IMG/VR virus record: IMGVR_UViG_3300020457_000062
Span: 1 to 28,824 of that record
Reading direction: 5' to 3' (one strand)
Length of the DNA stretch: 28,824 nt
From: a virus
In this document: positions 7,108 to 15,778 of the stretch, in pieces
Layout of the letters: each line of letters begins with the position of its first letter
Numbering within the stretch: position 1 is the stretch's first letter
Translations under genes and position numbers: made by a program
The notes under the pieces: generated by a model
The model's database searches: none
Told to the model about the DNA's origin: nothing
The model's input: only the letters and a program-made list of their open reading frames with translations

Positions 7108-7957
7108 TAAAAAGATCTTCTAAAATGGATTTAACACTATAGTTTGTTATTAGCAATTCCTTACGTTTGGACTGATCTACGTTATAAGATCCTGTTGATC
7201 TCATAGTATAAGTCAGATCCCACTCTCTCATATTATACTCTTTAAACAACTCTTTAATAGTATCGTTAGAATTATATGTGATCATCCACTTCTTACCAGA
7301 CGTAGAGCAATCTAATGCAAAGGTATCGTGTGTGAAGTTCCTATGCATCGTACCACCCTTCTCTCCATAAAGGAAGGACTTAATATCATATGGTGGATCC
7401 ATAAAGACAAAAGCATCCTCAGTGTCCTTAAGTAGATCAGTGTAATCTAAGTTTGTTATCTTCCAGTTCTGAATGATCTTAGAATATGTTGGTAACTTAT
7501 AGATACCTTGCTTAGAAAAGTTTGAATCAGATGCTTGTGGTGAGAATGATGAGTTCTCTCCTAGTCCTGAGAAGGAACACTTGTTAAGAACATAGAAGTA
7601 TGCTGCCTGTTCTCTCTCATTAACTGAGGAGATAGTTTCCTTACATCTATTGAATAGATCTCTTGCTTTATCAGGTGTGCTGTGTTTCTGTTTAAGACGT
7701 AAGAGATCCTCAGTTAATAAATTAGATCCTTTCTGTACTTGGAACCAGAAGTTATACAAATAATAATACTTGTCATTAACCCACACAGGTACGTGAGGAT
7801 TCTGTTTTGTAAATTCTAAAGCAACAGATCCACCACCTAAGAATGGTTCACGATACTGTTTGATGTTGAGTGGGAACTGACGAATAAGATACTTCGCTGC
7901 CCTAGACTTACCACCAGGATATCTAAGTGGTGTCTTATATGATTTTAGTTGTGTCAA
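7085..7957 (-). CDS. dam: DNA adenine N6-methyltransferase (D12 class)
   Basis: A 290-residue Dam-type enzyme transferring a methyl group from SAM to adenine N6, probably in GATC. Visible motifs: KTPLRYPGGKS (residues 8-18), SAM-binding PFLGGGSV (38-45) and catalytic DPPY (187-190). The start codon is TTG, overlapping the previous stop (TTGA), with a GAGGG ribosome binding site a few nt upstream. No in-frame ATG exists before the conserved N-terminal motif, so the TTG start is well supported. It could protect phage DNA from restriction or mark it for timing; neither is shown here. Confidence 0.93.
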   Translation of the reverse strand: MTQLKSYKTPLRYPGGKSRAAKYLIRQFPLNIKQYREPFLGGGSVALEFTKQNPHVPVWVNDKYYYLYNFWFQVQKGSNLLTEDLLRLKQKHSTPDKARDLFNRCKETISSVNEREQAAYFYVLNKCSFSGLGENSSFSPQASDSNFSKQGIYKLPTYSKIIQNWKITNLDYTDLLKDTEDAFVFMDPPYDIKSFLYGEKGGTMHRNFTHDTFALDCSTSGKKWMITYNSNDTIKELFKEYNMREWDLTYTMRSTGSYNVDQSKRKELLITNYSVKSILEDLFNEQLQTI

Positions 7958-8469
7958 AATAAATCCCTCATAGTTTCAGGTTCAACTGGATGAGTCTGAT
8001 ATACAAGACTGTATCTCATAGGAGCATCCCTTAAAGGTGGACGTGCACCGTGCCATAGCTCACTAGTAAATTTTACCATCCTTCCGAACTTTGGCACAAT
8101 ACTCTTAACAATCTCTCCATCTTCTAGGAAGATTGTTTCTCCTCCCATACCTGCGTGCCAGTCAGGATTACAATAGATCATATACGTGATGCCCTGTGAA
8201 CTATGTGAATCCGTGTGTGGTTTAGGACAGTCCATATATGTGAATGCATTGTATAAGCATCTACGTACTTTAGGATTACCAATTAATTTTAACCACTTCT
8301 CTGCAATAGGTTCAAACTCACGATACTCCAAATCAAATACTCTACCAAGACTAGGTACCTTATTACCAAAGGCATCACCTAATTTTTCCCATTGGGTATA
8401 TGCTTCGAAGTACTGATACAGTTCCCATACATCAGTGAACTCAAATAGATCGTCAGTATACTCAATCAT
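7954..8469 (-). CDS. 2OG-Fe(II) oxygenase, prolyl-4-hydroxylase type
   Basis: A 171-residue Fe(II)/2-oxoglutarate dioxygenase. The iron triad is visible: H85 and D87 in PHTDSHSS, and H140 in LWHGARPP. R152 in MRYSLVYQ is the expected 2-oxoglutarate-binding Arg. The HxD form places it in the P4H-like group, unlike the four other oxygenases in this window, which have HxH. Its stop overlaps the dam TTG start and its start overlaps the stop of the next oxygenase gene upstream. Substrate unknown; protein proline or nucleic acid are candidates. Confidence 0.88.
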   Translation of the reverse strand: MIEYTDDLFEFTDVWELYQYFEAYTQWEKLGDAFGNKVPSLGRVFDLEYREFEPIAEKWLKLIGNPKVRRCLYNAFTYMDCPKPHTDSHSSQGITYMIYCNPDWHAGMGGETIFLEDGEIVKSIVPKFGRMVKFTSELWHGARPPLRDAPMRYSLVYQTHPVEPETMRDLF

Positions 8470-9155
8470 AATGCCATCTGTGGTCCGTGTCCATAACCAA
8501 TGTCTTCTTCACCGTGTCCTCTTCTTCTTAACTCATCATCTTGTACCAACTTACAGTTAATCATATTCTGTCCATATGGTCCTTGATTAATAGGACCAGT
8601 TGGAAATGCATTGAATGAAATATTTGCACGTGGGAAGTCAGCAAAATGTGGTGCTGTAAAATGTACTAACCAACTTGGAAATATTACTAGGGTACCTGGT
8701 TTATATACAGGTGCTTCTACAGCGTTCTCATATACTGCTGAGATTATTTCTAACTGATTATATGATCTTGCGTGCACAGGGTCTTGGAAGAGCGTAGGAT
8801 ACCCATCTGTGAGGCAGTAGGTGCCACTGTAGTATGACATAGGATGTCTGTGTGGTTGATGGCATCCACCACTGTTAGGGAGCGATACAACCCCCCAAGC
8901 AAGACTGATCTCAAACTTACCCCACATTTCAAACTGTTGATCTTTCTTAACTTCATCTAAACATTGATCAATCCATTTAAAAGTATTTTTAAATTGTGGT
9001 AAGCAATGTAAATTGCCTTGTGTAGTCTGTACAAGATTAGGTAAATTAAAAGCTCCTCTCTCAATCGGATCTAAAGCGTCAAGAGTTTCTTCTACTAACT
9101 CAGGACTACTCTCAAATGTAAAGAGTTCTACAGGAAAGATGGGATGCTTTTTCAT
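8466..9155 (-). CDS. Putative 2OG-Fe(II) oxygenase (PF13759 type)
   Basis: A 229-residue protein. The core matches the PF13759-like pattern: PHRHPMSYYSGTYCLT with H102/H104 as likely iron ligands, then a GTLVIFPSWLVHFTAP strand with H165, and RANISFNAFP with R176 as likely 2-oxoglutarate contact. The ATG at 9155 forms an ATGA overlap with the methyltransferase stop; a GTG five codons upstream is less likely. Adjacent to a P4H-type oxygenase and a methyltransferase. Substrate unknown. Confidence 0.82.
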   Translation of the reverse strand: MKKHPIFPVELFTFESSPELVEETLDALDPIERGAFNLPNLVQTTQGNLHCLPQFKNTFKWIDQCLDEVKKDQQFEMWGKFEISLAWGVVSLPNSGGCHQPHRHPMSYYSGTYCLTDGYPTLFQDPVHARSYNQLEIISAVYENAVEAPVYKPGTLVIFPSWLVHFTAPHFADFPRANISFNAFPTGPINQGPYGQNMINCKLVQDDELRRRGHGEEDIGYGHGPQMAL

Positions 9156-9724
9156 TTCCTCCAAACACACATTGAATCGTATACACTCATATGTTGAGTG
9201 ATATTATTTTGTTCTCTAAATTCTGCTACTGCTCTCTGAATAAGATGTGATTTATAATCGTGACCACATAACAATCCACCATATTTAATCTTAGGATACC
9301 AATCATTTAATTCTTTAAGTGCTTGTTCATATGTCATCCAAGCATCCATAAAAATAAAATCAAAATGTTCGTCAGGAAATGTGATAGCTAAATCCTCTAT
9401 GTTACCTTTGATAATTGTTGATCTATCTTCTTCACCAGAGAATCTAATATGATGATGTGCCATAAATTCAAAGATCTCCATCTCTGCAAGATCAGTAGAG
9501 TTGGAAGGACCAGGTTCATTATCTTCTCTTAAGTAATCTGTATAAGGTTCCCAGTTATCAATACCAGTAAGGTGTTTAATATTAGGACAAGCTTGTAACA
9601 AAGTACAAAAACTTTGTGCACGATCTACCCCTAGTTCGAGACCAATAAGATTATCACCGTGCATACCAATAAGATGCACAACAGATCGTACATCCGTAAG
9701 AGAGTTTTTAAAGTCATAGTTCAT
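9152..9724 (-). CDS. Class I SAM-dependent methyltransferase
   Basis: A 190-residue protein. Motif I is LIGLELGVDRAQSF (about 26-39), motif II TGIDNWEPY (about 53-61) and motif IV HFDFIFMDAWMTYEQ (near 120-134). GGLLCGHDYKSHL follows. This resembles the Methyltransf_24 group that acts on small molecules, sugars or natural products, more than DNA methyltransferases. Its start overlaps the gp44 stop (ATGA) and its stop overlaps the oxygenase downstream. Target unknown; cotranslation with oxygenases suggests a shared modification task. Confidence 0.85.
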   Translation of the reverse strand: MNYDFKNSLTDVRSVVHLIGMHGDNLIGLELGVDRAQSFCTLLQACPNIKHLTGIDNWEPYTDYLREDNEPGPSNSTDLAEMEIFEFMAHHHIRFSGEEDRSTIIKGNIEDLAITFPDEHFDFIFMDAWMTYEQALKELNDWYPKIKYGGLLCGHDYKSHLIQRAVAEFREQNNITQHMSVYDSMCVWRK

Positions 9725-10656
9725 TTAAACTGACACCTCATCATAAGTTCTGTCATACAAGCAACTAAATTAATCTCTTGATCTGCTACGAATGCTGCCT
9801 TGTATTGGTACTCACCAATAACAAGAACTGCTTCAGGAATAGATTGAGATTGCAAATAATTATATAACGAATCATATAACTTTCTCATAATCTGAGTTGG
9901 TTCACTATCTAGGTTCTGAACCACCCATTTTTTCATATTGGTAAACTCTTTGTTCTTAAGATATCCTACAAGATCTTGCAACTTAGTATCTGTTACAGCA
10001 GCAAGTACACCTGTATCGATCTTACCAATAGAACTATATCTCTGTAACTCATTAAGAGTTCTTCTAAAGTCAGGGAAATACTTCTGAACTAATGCTACTA
10101 ATACTTTTGGTTCTGCTTCTACCTTCTGCTCTGTAAGGATATCTTGGATCCTCTTAAAGAACTGAGCAGCAAGTACCTGCTTCTCCTTACCATTGATACT
10201 AAAGTCTACAACTGAACAACGTGAATGTAATGGTTCAATTATTCTGTTCTTGTAATTGCACGTAAATATGAACCTACAGTTCGAGGAGAATTCCTCGATA
10301 GTAGCTCGTAACAATAACTGTACGTCATTTGTGGTGTTGTCTGCTTCATCGATGATGATGATCTTGGCACCACCCACGAGGGAAACAGTTGATGCAAAGT
10401 TTTTCGCTTGGTTTCTAACTGTGTCGAGGAATCTTCCTTCATCTGATCCGTTGATGACATAATAATCTGCTCCTAATTCTTCACACAATGCCTTAGCAAC
10501 TGTGGTCTTACCTATACCTGGTGGACCTGACAATAATAGATTTGGAATCTTTTTGTTTGCTACAAATTTCTGTAGAACTGTTTTGATGTTATCAGGAAGA
10601 ATACAATCCTCGATCTTACGAGGACGGTACTGTTCACACCATAGAAAATCAGACAT
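9721..10656 (-). CDS. 44: Sliding clamp loader large subunit (AAA+ ATPase)
   Basis: A 311-residue gp44. Walker A GPPGIGKTT (44-52), Walker B IIIDEAD (100-106) and the sensor/Arg-finger SRC (145-147) are intact. The N-terminus LWCEQYRPRKIEDCILP is the classical RFC-type start. Four gp44 subunits and one gp62 load the gp45 clamp using ATP. The start overlaps the upstream oxygenase stop by 8 nt. In T4, gp44 and gp62 are adjacent; here 2.6 kb of modification genes lie between them. Confidence 0.96.
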   Translation of the reverse strand: MSDFLWCEQYRPRKIEDCILPDNIKTVLQKFVANKKIPNLLLSGPPGIGKTTVAKALCEELGADYYVINGSDEGRFLDTVRNQAKNFASTVSLVGGAKIIIIDEADNTTNDVQLLLRATIEEFSSNCRFIFTCNYKNRIIEPLHSRCSVVDFSINGKEKQVLAAQFFKRIQDILTEQKVEAEPKVLVALVQKYFPDFRRTLNELQRYSSIGKIDTGVLAAVTDTKLQDLVGYLKNKEFTNMKKWVVQNLDSEPTQIMRKLYDSLYNYLQSQSIPEAVLVIGEYQYKAAFVADQEINLVACMTELMMRCQFK

Positions 10657-11218
10657 AGATCGACTCAGGGGATTGCATAATATTAAATGAGAATATAATT
10701 CTATCCTCTGCAGCAGCGTGTGGCAACGACTGATGCATACATTGTGATGGGAAGAAGATTATATCACCCTCTTCACATTTTGGAATCTTCTCGTCAATAA
10801 ATCCAGACCAAGGATCTGGAAATGGTGAGAAGAAACAAGTTGGTTTATGTGCTCTACCCAACTGTGCATAGAACACTGCTGAGTAACCTATAACACCGTG
10901 TGTATGTACAGGATGCATTTGGTTAGCACTATATCTCTGACACCAAGAACTCAATACCTGTGAACCAGGATTCTCTTGAGCAAAGAATTCTAATGGTCCT
11001 CTAAGAACTTCCATTAGATCCATATGATATGGAGGTTGCTCACCTCTAGTGAAGTACCTATGGAAATCACTATAGAAATGTTCTAGGTTACAGTCAGGAT
11101 CATCCCAGTTAATCGAAGATAAAAAATCCCTCTTAACATTTTGCCAGTCAGGTACGTGACATATAAGACACGGTAGTCTGAACAAATCTGCTTGGAGGGA
11201 TACAAATGTTGGGATCAT
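10649..11218 (-). CDS. Putative 2OG-Fe(II) oxygenase (PF13759 type)
   Basis: A 189-residue protein. HPVHTHGVIGYSAVFYAQL holds the likely iron ligands H105/H107. GDIIFFPSQCMHQSLP holds H162, and DRIIFSFN has R173 for 2-oxoglutarate. It is wedged between gp45 and gp44, overlapping both (ATGA at its start). The family is abundant in T4-like cyanophages, with unknown substrates. All catalytic positions appear present, so it is likely active. Confidence 0.82.
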   Translation of the reverse strand: MIPTFVSLQADLFRLPCLICHVPDWQNVKRDFLSSINWDDPDCNLEHFYSDFHRYFTRGEQPPYHMDLMEVLRGPLEFFAQENPGSQVLSSWCQRYSANQMHPVHTHGVIGYSAVFYAQLGRAHKPTCFFSPFPDPWSGFIDEKIPKCEEGDIIFFPSQCMHQSLPHAAAEDRIIFSFNIMQSPESIYV

Positions 11219-11895
11219 TTTGTGTCAGGTTCAAGAGCAATATAATACTCTACATTATTTGCTGCTGATACAAAGTGACTAACTTTATTCTTAGCAACAC
11301 TAACTGCATAATCACCTGGTAGAATCTTAAGATTCTCTACCTTAAAACAATAACAGAAGTCTTCACTACTTGTGTTCTTACCAACTGGAACTGAATATGT
11401 ATTTGATGTCTCGTTCTTCTTGTCACATACTTGCAATCTAATGTCCTCACCTTTATTAAACAAACATAAATCAGGTACCTGATATACACTTGCTGCTCTT
11501 ATAAGATCCTGTAATGTATCAGTCTTAAGACTAAACTGAACATCTACATCTGGCATCTGTATACCCTTGTTAGGTACTGATTGTATTACAGAAGGGTCAG
11601 AATAGTAGAACGTTCCTCTTGAGTTAGAGGCTTCGTCTGTTGTGATAAGTTTCGAAGTGTTTGAGAAGTCGAAGACTGGACTCTCAAAGAGTGAGAGAGT
11701 AGATAGGAAATTACCGAGGTCATAAATGGCAATTTCTTGAGGGAAGTTCTCGCTGACAATAGCAGAAGCAAAGATGTTTTTGTTGACAGATAATGTCCTG
11801 ATGCTGTTGCCAGGATCGATAACAATCGACTTGTTGATCGTGGCAAAGTTCTTAAGGAGGTTCTGAGTTTTTTTACTGAGTTTGACAAGGGACAT
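11215..11895 (-). CDS. 45: DNA polymerase sliding clamp
   Basis: A 226-residue gp45, the same size class as T4 gp45 (228). The trimeric ring tethers the polymerase and, in T4, also activates gp55-dependent late transcription. Typical features are the N-terminal KLSKKTQNLLKNFATIN, the mid IYDLGNFLSTLSLF and FSLKTDTLQDLIRAASVYQVPDL strands (quoted in part). Position before gp44 fits the T4 order 45-44-62-regA. A 15-nt gap separates it from the upstream DUF3310-like gene. Confidence 0.94.
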   Translation of the reverse strand: MSLVKLSKKTQNLLKNFATINKSIVIDPGNSIRTLSVNKNIFASAIVSENFPQEIAIYDLGNFLSTLSLFESPVFDFSNTSKLITTDEASNSRGTFYYSDPSVIQSVPNKGIQMPDVDVQFSLKTDTLQDLIRAASVYQVPDLCLFNKGEDIRLQVCDKKNETSNTYSVPVGKNTSSEDFCYCFKVENLKILPGDYAVSVAKNKVSHFVSAANNVEYYIALEPDTK

Positions 11896-11910
11896 AATGT
11901 AGTTAGAGGA

Positions 11911-12228
11911 TCATTTATCATAGTCTACAGCAAATGCTGTAGTACTATTGGAATTAATTTGGTTTGCTTTCTCACGCTTATCATTAAAGTGGAGTAGCAA
12001 GATACCGTAGTGAATAATCTTAATTATATCACGACGTGCTGTACCTTTTCTATCATAGCGTGAAGCATACTTAAGGACATTACTCCTACAGAATGCTTCT
12101 GCGTCACCTACTGAATCTATGAGGTCAAGAGTCTGTACGTTGCCGACTGAATAATGACCTCTGTAAGTGTTTGCAATGTACTCAGAGATCTCTTTGAGAT
12201 ACTCTTCCTCATTGTACTTTCGGTTCAT
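11911..12228 (-). CDS. DUF3310-like protein
   Basis: A 105-residue protein. DAEAFCRSNVLKYASRYDRK followed by RRDIIKIIHYGILLL matches the DUF3310 pattern (E-x-F-C-x-x-N-V-x-K-Y-x-x-R). That group includes T7 gp1.7, a nucleotide kinase. A nucleotide-metabolism role is therefore possible but unproven. The start overlaps the stop of the 54-residue gene (ATGA). It lies just upstream of gp45 in the replication operon. Confidence 0.7.
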   Translation of the reverse strand: MNRKYNEEEYLKEISEYIANTYRGHYSVGNVQTLDLIDSVGDAEAFCRSNVLKYASRYDRKGTARRDIIKIIHYGILLLHFNDKREKANQINSNSTTAFAVDYDK

Positions 12229-12389
12229 ACTGAATAACCATACTGTTCTTTAAGTATCTTCTTATAGGGTAAACCCAGATCTCTGAGTTCAATAACAAGT
12301 TTTAACTTGTTGTGAAGAGCAGTATCGCCACCCAGTTTCAGGGCAGCGACTACTGTTTTCAATTCTCGGTCGTCTAGTGGAAGATCCAT
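12225..12389 (-). CDS. Small protein between cobS-like gene and DUF3310-like gene
   Basis: A 54-residue protein (MDLPLDDRELKTVVAAL...) filling the only gap between two genes. It contains two predicted helices with D/E-R-E-L and KLKLVIELRDLGL patterns and a C-terminal YKKILKEQYGY. The TGA stop overlaps the next ATG (ATGA), the usual junction in this operon, which supports it as a real gene. Function unknown. Confidence 0.7.
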   Translation of the reverse strand: MDLPLDDRELKTVVAALKLGGDTALHNKLKLVIELRDLGLPYKKILKEQYGYSV

Positions 12390-12405
12390 TTGAATTAAGT
12401 ATACG

Positions 12406-13491
12406 TCAGTTTGGTTGATCGGTCAAGTCATTATCTGAGATATTAAATTCAGCATCGATCTTGTCATATAATTCCAAGAATGCTTGCTTAGTCTCATCAT
12501 CAAATCTGTTGATGCTGAACTGGATAGCATCTTCTTTAGAACCGAAGATCTCAAATGCCTTAACGATGTGAACCAACCTACGAGTGGAGATCACCTCATC
12601 AATTCCTCCATCAGCGAAGGTCTTACGGATGATCTGTGCCCAGTCAGCAAGACGTGCACAGAAGTCTGAATCAGCACATTGCTTGTTCAGGATTTTAACT
12701 TCTATCGCTGGTGATGGATACTCTTGCTCAAGAGTAATAGCGAATCTCTCAAGGAACGCTTCGTTGAGCACGTTAGTCCCGATGAATCTACCATCGTCAG
12801 AACCCTTACCCTTAGTATTCGCTGTCGCAATAACATTGAACCCATCAGCAGGTCTTACGTACTTGCCGATTTTCTTTAGGAAGACTCCTTTACCTTCAAG
12901 GATTGACTGTAAGCATAGAATCTTATTAGATGCTAGATCAATCTCGTCTAGAAGGAGGATAGCTCCCCTTTCCAGTGCTTCGATAACTGGTCCATTATGC
13001 CATACAGTGCTACCATTATTAAGACGGAACCCACCAATAAGGTCATCTTCGTCTGTTTCAACAGTAATGTTAACTCTAATCAACTCTCTATTTAGACTTG
13101 ACGCTGCTTGCTCCACACCAAATGTTTTACCGTTACCAGATAGACCAGTGATGAAAGTAGGATAGAACTTCTTACTCTTGATAATCTTCTTAACAGAGTT
13201 AAAGTTTCCGAATGGAACATATAGTTCATCCTTAGAAGGTACTAGAGATGCCTTTGGATCTGACTTAACGATTTGCTTTTCAAAAACCTCACGTGCTTCT
13301 TCTATGGTTAGGTTCCACTTACCTATGGACTTCTTGTACTGCTTAAGTCTCTTTTTGATTGTTGCGTATGAGCACTTGAACTCGTCTGCTGCTTTCAATA
13401 ATTCTTGTGTAGAAACTTCAGTCCCGAAGTTGTTTGTAAGGTACTCAACAACTCCTTCAGTTGTTACAGGGATTTCAGTTTGGAATGCCAT
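12406..13491 (-). CDS. cobS: CobS-like MoxR-family AAA+ ATPase
   Basis: A 361-residue AAA+ ATPase. The first 60 residues look like a helix-turn-helix (SYATIKKRLKQYKK). Walker A is GLSGNGKT (116-123) and Walker B AILLLDEID (177-185). A sensor-1 region FNVIATANTKGKGSDDGRF and NEAFLERF follow. Cyanophage versions are annotated CobS, the ATPase subunit of aerobic cobaltochelatase. The family also includes MoxR chaperones that work with VWA proteins. The adjacent upstream gene encodes exactly such a VWA partner. No CobN-like subunit is visible, so cobalt insertion is uncertain. It is transcribed after its own terminator/-10 region. Confidence 0.9.
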   Translation of the reverse strand: MAFQTEIPVTTEGVVEYLTNNFGTEVSTQELLKAADEFKCSYATIKKRLKQYKKSIGKWNLTIEEAREVFEKQIVKSDPKASLVPSKDELYVPFGNFNSVKKIIKSKKFYPTFITGLSGNGKTFGVEQAASSLNRELIRVNITVETDEDDLIGGFRLNNGSTVWHNGPVIEALERGAILLLDEIDLASNKILCLQSILEGKGVFLKKIGKYVRPADGFNVIATANTKGKGSDDGRFIGTNVLNEAFLERFAITLEQEYPSPAIEVKILNKQCADSDFCARLADWAQIIRKTFADGGIDEVISTRRLVHIVKAFEIFGSKEDAIQFSINRFDDETKQAFLELYDKIDAEFNISDNDLTDQPN

Positions 13492-13524
13492 AATGTGTTG
13501 TCCGTATTTGTTTTGTATGTACTA

Positions 13525-13530
13525 AGTATA
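13525..13530 (-). promoter_or_regulatory. Possible -10 element upstream of cobS
   Basis: TATACT on the minus strand lies directly after the terminator hairpin and 34 nt before the cobS start. No convincing -35 hexamer is present because the hairpin occupies that place. It would fit a middle-type promoter that needs an activator. A similar arrangement precedes the cobT-like gene. Confidence 0.35.
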
Positions 13531-13538
13531 GTGTAAAA

Positions 13539-13558
13539 AAGGGGTCTTGCGACCCCTT
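13539..13558 (-). terminator. Rho-independent terminator after cobT-like gene
   Basis: On the minus strand an 8-bp perfect stem (AAGGGGTC/GACCCCTT) encloses a GCAA loop and leads into a T run at 13535-13540. It lies 10 nt after the stop codon of the VWA protein and separates it from cobS. Confidence 0.85.
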
Positions 13559-13567
13559 AGTAGACAC

Positions 13568-15778
13568 TTATCCAACTGTCTCAGCGAATGATGCGAGCAT
13601 CTTTTTATTGGATGCTTTGTTCTTGAACATCTTCTTGAACGCTGCACCAACTTGTGCCTTTGTTGCATCTTCCTTAAGATCATCTAGTGGATTGTCATCT
13701 ACTAATGCAGTTGTTGGCATAACAAATAACTTGTCATAAGGTGACTCAGTTACTTCATAGAACTTCTGCTTTCTGAATCTCTTGATCGCTTCCTCGCTGA
13801 ACTCATTAATGAATCCCATATACTGAATCATTCTGAAGTATCCACTAGTGTCACGTGGTGTGATTAGACGGAACCCTAGCATTTGTACTTGTCTGAATGA
13901 ATCCTTAAGGTTCTGGATGAATACATTTGTCTGCTCTAGAGGGTTATCCTTACGAGCATATACTCTTCCAGTCTTACGATCTCTTAACTGGCAACGTCCG
14001 TTGAATGAGTTACGGAATAGGTTCTCACCCATTATTGCTGATCTCTTGCAGTTGTAAGAAGGTTGTGCTGCTTCACCGTCAGTTAGGATTGATAGAGATA
14101 TTTTCTCTGCACCAGTTTGCTTGATGAACTGTGGAAGTACTGAGTGCATTGCTGCAATTGCTTCCATCAATGGTGTACCTGATAGACCTAAGATTGCAGG
14201 ACATCCCATAGAGTATACACGAGACCAAGTTTTTGGTTGAGTGCTGTTAACACCAGCATTTCTCCAGAGTGCTAAAGCAGATCTATCTCTCTCTTTCTTG
14301 TTTCCTTCTGAAGTAAGCATTTCAAGTAGACCGAATCCTTGATTGAAAGAGATCTTACCCAACTTCTCTTCGAACTTATCTACTGTTCTATCATAGTAGT
14401 TGGCAGAATAGATGCTATTGCTGAATGCATATACTCTATAAGGGATACCAACTTTCTGGCAGAACCAAGTTAGTTGAAGAACTTGCTTTACTGTATCGAA
14501 TAAGCAATTGCTCATTGAACCAGACCAGTCTAGTAAGAAGACCATAGCGTGATTCTTTCCTTCAGGTAAGTTAGTTACCTTCTTAAAGAGATCCTCATTG
14601 TACTTGTAAGTGTGTAATCTAGCAGTATCAAGAACACCTGTACGACTTGTAGTAGCACGAGCATAACTAGATGCTGCTTTGCGACACTCAAACTCTTTAA
14701 CAAGATAGTTAACTTCTTTCTGTGATGACTTAAAGAACTCTCTATAGTCTGACTCACTCTTCTCAAGGTCTGCTTTCTCAACATTGTATCTCCAGAGTTG
14801 ACTGTCATCACCATCGATAGGCATCTCAACCTTATATCTCTCTTCAGACATCTGAAGTATTTCCTTCCAAGAGATGATTAACTTATCAGGATCAACTTTA
14901 TCAATCTCAACATACTCAGTCTCGAATCCACCGTGCTTGACATACTCTTTAACTTTGTCTGTAAAGATCTTATCTGTCTGTGCTTCTAATGGATTACCAC
15001 CTTCTACACCACCTTCAGTTGTAGTAGGTATCTCTGCATCCTGAGTTACATCACCACCCTCTGCTTCAGTATCATCACCATCATCACCTGATTGACCATC
15101 AGTATCTGCATCTATTGGTGGTTCCTGTGAGAAAGGATCTTGTGAATCATCACCTAGATCTGGATTTGTACCACCCATCTGAGGCATTTCGAATGCTGAA
15201 TCTGCTTCCTCTTCTGCTTCTTCCTTCTGCTTCTTCTCATACTCTTCCTTCATAAAGTCGAAGATCTGTTTAGAAACGTTCTCTACATCCTCGAATGTTT
15301 CACACTGTCCTACTGCATCTACAAATACTTGCTCTTCGTCTGTGAATGCGATGTACTGGAAGTTACCGATCTTGTACTGTAGGTTGATCTTATCAATTAA
15401 AGAGAACTTATCAACGTTTTCTTTTGATTCAAAGAAATCTTGCTCACTTAACTCCTTATAACCTGCGAAGAATGTCTTAGGAAGACCTTGATATCTACGC
15501 TTCATTAACTTCTCGATACGAGCATCTTCTACTACATTCAAGAATGACTGAGGAACTTTACCATACTCCCACTCTCTTGGAGTGTATAGAGCGTGTCCTA
15601 CTTCGTGACTGACGAGCATATCATATACTGCTTCAGTTGCCTGATCCCAGATTGGAAGAGTTAGTACACGTCTCTCCACGTCAAACTGAGCAGTCTCACA
15701 ATTTCTGTGCTCGATGATTAGATCCTCTGTTGCTAGTAGTTTAGCAAGGGTTCCTTTGACTTCTCTGTTGACTGTCAT
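13568..15778 (-). CDS. CobT-like VWA protein with HExxH metallopeptidase-type site
   Basis: A 736-residue protein. The N-terminal part has SHEVGHALYTP (H58-E59...H62) and NVVEDARIEK (E84), a zincin-like arrangement. Residues 183-262 are a very acidic low-complexity linker. The C-terminal half holds GVLDTARL (381-388), as in CobT, and a von Willebrand A domain with intact MIDAS DWSGS (417-421), then SGTPLMEAI and SILTDGEA. It pairs with the AAA+ gene downstream, as in CobS/CobT and MoxR/VWA systems. A GAAGG ribosome binding site precedes the ATG. It is flanked by terminators on both sides, so it may be a separately controlled unit. Peptidase activity is inferred only from the motif. Confidence 0.87.
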   Translation of the reverse strand: MTVNREVKGTLAKLLATEDLIIEHRNCETAQFDVERRVLTLPIWDQATEAVYDMLVSHEVGHALYTPREWEYGKVPQSFLNVVEDARIEKLMKRRYQGLPKTFFAGYKELSEQDFFESKENVDKFSLIDKINLQYKIGNFQYIAFTDEEQVFVDAVGQCETFEDVENVSKQIFDFMKEEYEKKQKEEAEEEADSAFEMPQMGGTNPDLGDDSQDPFSQEPPIDADTDGQSGDDGDDTEAEGGDVTQDAEIPTTTEGGVEGGNPLEAQTDKIFTDKVKEYVKHGGFETEYVEIDKVDPDKLIISWKEILQMSEERYKVEMPIDGDDSQLWRYNVEKADLEKSESDYREFFKSSQKEVNYLVKEFECRKAASSYARATTSRTGVLDTARLHTYKYNEDLFKKVTNLPEGKNHAMVFLLDWSGSMSNCLFDTVKQVLQLTWFCQKVGIPYRVYAFSNSIYSANYYDRTVDKFEEKLGKISFNQGFGLLEMLTSEGNKKERDRSALALWRNAGVNSTQPKTWSRVYSMGCPAILGLSGTPLMEAIAAMHSVLPQFIKQTGAEKISLSILTDGEAAQPSYNCKRSAIMGENLFRNSFNGRCQLRDRKTGRVYARKDNPLEQTNVFIQNLKDSFRQVQMLGFRLITPRDTSGYFRMIQYMGFINEFSEEAIKRFRKQKFYEVTESPYDKLFVMPTTALVDDNPLDDLKEDATKAQVGAAFKKMFKNKASNKKMLASFAETVG

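Noticed and set aside
12584-13165. Plus-strand frame of 193 codons opposite cobS
   Set aside because: It is antisense to a gene with intact AAA+ motifs, has no ribosome binding site and gives a low-complexity Ser/Pro/Arg product; a shadow of cobS.
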